NCBI GenBank assembly: GCA_937907415.1
Contig: CALCHY010000128.1
Location: 1-7,759, forward strand
Origin: an uncultured Trueperaceae bacterium
GTDB taxonomy: Bacteria > Deinococcota > Deinococci > Deinococcales > Trueperaceae
Reading direction: 5' to 3'
DNA length: 7,759 nucleotides
Positions 5,646 through 7,759 of the stretch are shown piece after piece; position 1 is the stretch's first letter; each line of letters begins with the position of its first letter. The translations under genes were made by a program, and so were the position numbers. Under the pieces are notes generated by a model. The model had not been told where the DNA came from. It was given only the letters and a program-made list of their open reading frames with translations, and did no database searches.

Positions 5646-7475
5646 ATGGACGCTGAGACTTATATGAGATGGTTGCCCCGCACTTTTCGGATGTATGCAG
5701 TCGCAATCACTTGGCTTCTACCAGCTCTCATCTTGGTTGGCGTGGGGTTCATAACCGACCAAAAGTACGCCTTTGGCCTGGCAGCCCAGTTTGTTGCTGG
5801 GTTCTTAATTGCCTTGTTGCCAATACGCCGGCGCATATTGTCTACGACGTGTGGATTCCTAATTGTTTGCACACTTATCCTAGCCACATACACAGGCCTA
5901 GTTGCACAGTCCATGTGGGCTCCACCGGTGCAGAACCTCGGCGTAATCCCCACACTACGAGCACAGGTAACTGGGGAGCCAATCACCCATTCCGGTTCCC
6001 ATTCCATCGCACTGGAGAGGCCCCAAGATAATCTTGCTATTCAATTTTCAACTAGGTGGTCCACGGCTCAGAAGCCAGTATCATGGTTCTTGTCGGGGAG
6101 CGGAACATCTGCGCGAGAAGCGGAGCTCTACGGTAACGAGAAGGTCACAACCTTCTACTTTCCAAAGGATGGCGAGGACAATTATGCGATGCGAACGTTT
6201 ACACTCGACACTCCAGTACGCGGTAGGACCTTTCTCGCATTCGTAGACTTGCGTACAACTGGAGACACCATCAGTCGTGACTGCAGCGGTCTTTGGATTC
6301 AGACATGGTTCGATGGCGGCAGTCGGGCGTGTAGCTCACCTGTCATCACTGGCGATTGGACGACCTTCAGCCAGAGGTGGACCGCACCGAGCGACAGCAC
6401 CACACACGTATTGCGAATTGTACTTAACAACCTCGACGGGTTTACCGTCGAGTCGAAGAACCTGCGTGTATTTGAGGTAGCGGGACAACAACTGACGGAG
6501 TTGATGTATCCCCTCCCCAGTGTGCCCTACATTTCACTTTCGTTCAATGGCGCGGATCCCGAAGTTCACTCAGGACTACCTCTGCCCACTCAACGTGAGT
6601 GGACAATGCAGCTAATAGACCTTGGCCCGATTACAGCGGTTCCACAAGTATTATCTCTTGAACTCTGGACTGGCGCAGCACTCGGCGAGACGAGTGAGCC
6701 GCTCCTGGCGAGCGGACTGAAGCTGGTTGAAGTCCATGCTGGAGGGGCTCATGTCGCTTCGAAGCGTACCTTCTTCTCAGCTCGACAGTCACTTTTTCAA
6801 GGTCATCCGAACATCGCGGGTCATTCCGTCGTTGCCCTAATGGCACTTGTAGCCGTAGTTGTTCAACGACGACGGCAACAGTTGGTCCTTATTAGCCTAT
6901 GCATGCTTCTCATAGTGCTTACTGGATCGCGAAGCGCCTTACTTGGGGCGATAGTTATCGTCGTCGCCTCATCGATTGGCGTGCTCGAGCTCCATAAAGT
7001 TCGCACTCATGCTGGAGGGTTTCGTGCGGCCTGGATTACCACCCTCCTCGGATTACTCGGGATTCTCTTAGCACTCCCTGCATTTCAACGCGAAGATGTT
7101 GGCGCGTCGCGGTCCGACATCTGGGCCGTGGCGCTCAACTCCATTAGAGAACATCCCCTCACGGGGACTGATCAAGACTTTGGTGTAACCTGGCGCGCAC
7201 AAGCGCCGCCAGGTTCAGAGCTAGTAACTCACGCACACAATCTTTGGCTGCAATTTGCATTTCACTTGGGTATGCCTGGCTTCGTCGCAGTCGCATTCTT
7301 CTCGCTGGCAGCCTGCGTGTTGGCTTGGCGGCACAATCCCTTGACTGGGGTCGCCATTTCTGTAATTTTCTGTCTCCAGATAGTCGATGTAACGCTCGTA
7401 AATGCATGGGTCTTTTACCCATTTGCCCTCACCATTGCAAGTTCATATAGAATGTCCAAGGATTTCGAGCCTTGA
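5646..7475 (+). CDS. O-antigen ligase/Wzy_C family protein with a large extracytoplasmic beta-rich insert
   Basis: A 609-residue protein in three parts. Residues 1-90 hold three membrane helices (about 17-36, 43-60, 66-88). Residues about 91-383 are soluble and outside the membrane, with alternating polar and aromatic strands and a single Cys pair (213, 229) that could form a disulfide. They look like one or two beta-sandwich or carbohydrate-binding-type domains: about 130-278 (SWFLSG, WIQTWFDGG, WTTFSQRWTAPS) and about 285-363. Residues 384-609 are the Wzy_C part: HPNIAGHSVVALMALV, TGSRSALLG at 426-434, RSDIWAVALNSIREHPLTGT at 489-508, THAHNLWLQFAFHLGMPG at 528-545, then two or three helices. 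The His of HAHN is conserved in the family. Such enzymes transfer a lipid-linked glycan to an acceptor (lipid A core, protein) or polymerise it. The helix count, about ten, is lower than the usual 12. Start ATG 5646 is 4 bases after the flippase stop; ATG 5664 is an alternative. Confidence 0.88.
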   Translation: MDAETYMRWLPRTFRMYAVAITWLLPALILVGVGFITDQKYAFGLAAQFVAGFLIALLPIRRRILSTTCGFLIVCTLILATYTGLVAQSMWAPPVQNLGVIPTLRAQVTGEPITHSGSHSIALERPQDNLAIQFSTRWSTAQKPVSWFLSGSGTSAREAELYGNEKVTTFYFPKDGEDNYAMRTFTLDTPVRGRTFLAFVDLRTTGDTISRDCSGLWIQTWFDGGSRACSSPVITGDWTTFSQRWTAPSDSTTHVLRIVLNNLDGFTVESKNLRVFEVAGQQLTELMYPLPSVPYISLSFNGADPEVHSGLPLPTQREWTMQLIDLGPITAVPQVLSLELWTGAALGETSEPLLASGLKLVEVHAGGAHVASKRTFFSARQSLFQGHPNIAGHSVVALMALVAVVVQRRRQQLVLISLCMLLIVLTGSRSALLGAIVIVVASSIGVLELHKVRTHAGGFRAAWITTLLGLLGILLALPAFQREDVGASRSDIWAVALNSIREHPLTGTDQDFGVTWRAQAPPGSELVTHAHNLWLQFAFHLGMPGFVAVAFFSLAACVLAWRHNPLTGVAISVIFCLQIVDVTLVNAWVFYPFALTIASSYRMSKDFEP

Positions 7476-7495
7476 GGAGTTCTCGCATGCTCCTC
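7474..7495 (+). other. Inverted repeat at the ligase stop codon, weak terminator candidate
   Basis: GAGGAG (7474-7479) and CTCCTC (7490-7495) form a perfect 6-base stem with a 10-base loop, starting inside the stop codon of the ligase gene. TTCGAG (7464-7469) can alternatively pair with CTCGAA (7493-7498). No T-run follows, so a terminator role is doubtful. Confidence 0.3.
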
Positions 7496-7550
7496 GAATG
7501 GGAGCACTTGTGAATCCAGTGTCACGACTGCGGCGCGCGGGGTGGCCCAA

Positions 7551-7667
7551 ATGATCAAATCGTCTGGAGTTCATATCGAACTCGTTGAGCAACCCTCGAC
7601 CGCCCCACCCATGTCGAAGATAATGGGGCGCATCGTGCGGTTCTACCTGCCAGCTTCGGTGACGTAA
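7551..7667 (+). CDS. Possible 38-residue small protein, unrecognised
   Basis: An ATG frame of 38 codons ends in TAA at 7665-7667, one base before the next likely start at 7669. The peptide begins MIKSSGVHIELVEQPSTAPP and has a basic-hydrophobic end with GRIVRFYLPASV. No family is recognised and only a poor G-rich stretch precedes it. It also contains the two inverted repeats at 7596-7630. It may be a real small frame, a coupling leader for the next gene, or chance. Confidence 0.2.
   Translation: MIKSSGVHIELVEQPSTAPPMSKIMGRIVRFYLPASVT
7596..7630 (+). repeat. Two mutually exclusive inverted repeats
   Basis: TCGAC (7596-7600) pairs with GTCGA (7613-7617), 5 bases. CGCCCCA (7601-7607) pairs with TGGGGCG (7624-7630), 7 bases perfect with a 16-base loop. 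The left arm of the second lies in the loop of the first, so both cannot fully form together. No T-run follows the second stem. Confidence 0.4.
7658..7662 (+). promoter_or_regulatory. Possible ribosome binding site GGTGA for the last frame
   Basis: GGTGA is complementary to part of the 16S rRNA 3' end and lies 6 bases before ATG 7669. It gives modest support to that start. Confidence 0.35.
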
Positions 7668-7668
7668 G

Positions 7669-7759
7669 ATGCCTGGAGTGTCGGTCGCTACCCCGGTCCT
7701 TCGTCGCGGCCTCGCTTTCATCGCGGGCATCGGCATCGCGGCCATCCCCTCGGTTGGGC
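7669..7759 (+). CDS. N-terminus of a probable exported or membrane-anchored protein (3' partial)
   Basis: Thirty codons are visible before the window ends: MPGVSVATPVLRRGLAFI followed by AGIGIAAIPSVG. A short polar start, two Arg at residues 12-13 and a run of about 14 small hydrophobic residues make a typical signal peptide or first membrane helix. The RR-G-L-A arrangement loosely resembles a Tat signal but lacks the full consensus. An in-frame TGA at 7660-7662 excludes a longer form. GGTGA precedes the ATG by 6 bases. GC is about 71%, far above the polysaccharide genes, so it may belong to the native chromosome and not to the locus. Function cannot be told from this fragment. Confidence 0.5.
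   Translation, partial: MPGVSVATPVLRRGLAFIAGIGIAAIPSVG

Larger units (their letters stand above)
7476..7668. other. 193-base gap after the ligase, with small frames and inverted repeats
   Basis: Between the ligase stop and the next likely gene there is no recognised gene. It holds the end of the inverted repeat at 7474-7495, a 14-codon GTG frame (7510-7554) whose stop overlaps the ATG of a 38-codon frame (ATGA at 7551-7554), and two overlapping inverted repeats between 7596 and 7630. I see no convincing promoter. GC content begins to rise towards the right. Confidence 0.4.

Noticed and set aside
7443..7745. Minus-strand 100-codon frame at the right edge
   Set aside because: It is rich in Arg, Pro and Met like a GC-driven shadow frame. 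The plus-strand frame at 7669 has a convincing signal-like start, and the minus frame would also overlap the ligase end.

Overview
The window is most of a Wzx/Wzy-type surface-polysaccharide locus, all on the + strand. The organism is a bacterium with a GC-rich genome. The left edge (1-203) is about 64% GC and the last 89 bases about 71% GC, whereas sampled lines inside the locus run at about 48-55% (hand counts). Good Shine-Dalgarno sites (AAAGGAGG, AGGAG) and tight gene packing are ordinary for bacteria. I cannot name the genus: a Deinococcus-like or proteobacterial host would both fit, and this is only an impression.

Layout. Positions 3-203 are the last 66 codons of a CysQ-type 3'(2'),5'-bisphosphate nucleotidase, which probably marks the old chromosomal flank. 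After a 134-base gap come a family 2 glycosyltransferase (338-1138), an EpsG-like Wzy polymerase (1257-2318), a family 4 glycosyltransferase (2457-3629), a left-handed beta-helix acetyltransferase (3693-4244), a Wzx flippase (4250-5641) and an O-antigen ligase/Wzy_C protein carrying a large extracytoplasmic insert (5646-7475). A 193-base stretch with small open frames and inverted repeats follows. The window then ends in the first 30 codons of a probable exported or membrane-anchored protein (7669 to the edge).

Inferred working model: the two glycosyltransferases and the acetyltransferase build and decorate a lipid-linked repeat unit on the cytoplasmic face, and Wzx flips it. The EpsG-like protein then polymerises it, and the Wzy_C protein either ligates the polymer to an acceptor or is a second polymerase. 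No initiating phosphoglycosyltransferase, chain-length regulator (Wzz/Wzc) or outer-membrane exporter is visible, so the locus must extend beyond the window or rely on genes elsewhere.

The most noteworthy points are the roughly 290-residue beta-rich insert in the ligase, the presence of two polymerase/ligase-type enzymes, the acetyltransferase that looks like CysE but lacks a serine-site histidine, a 41-codon frame that exactly bridges two genes by 4-base overlaps, and a pair of mutually exclusive hairpins in the right-hand gap. I found no tRNA, rRNA, CRISPR array or insertion sequence.
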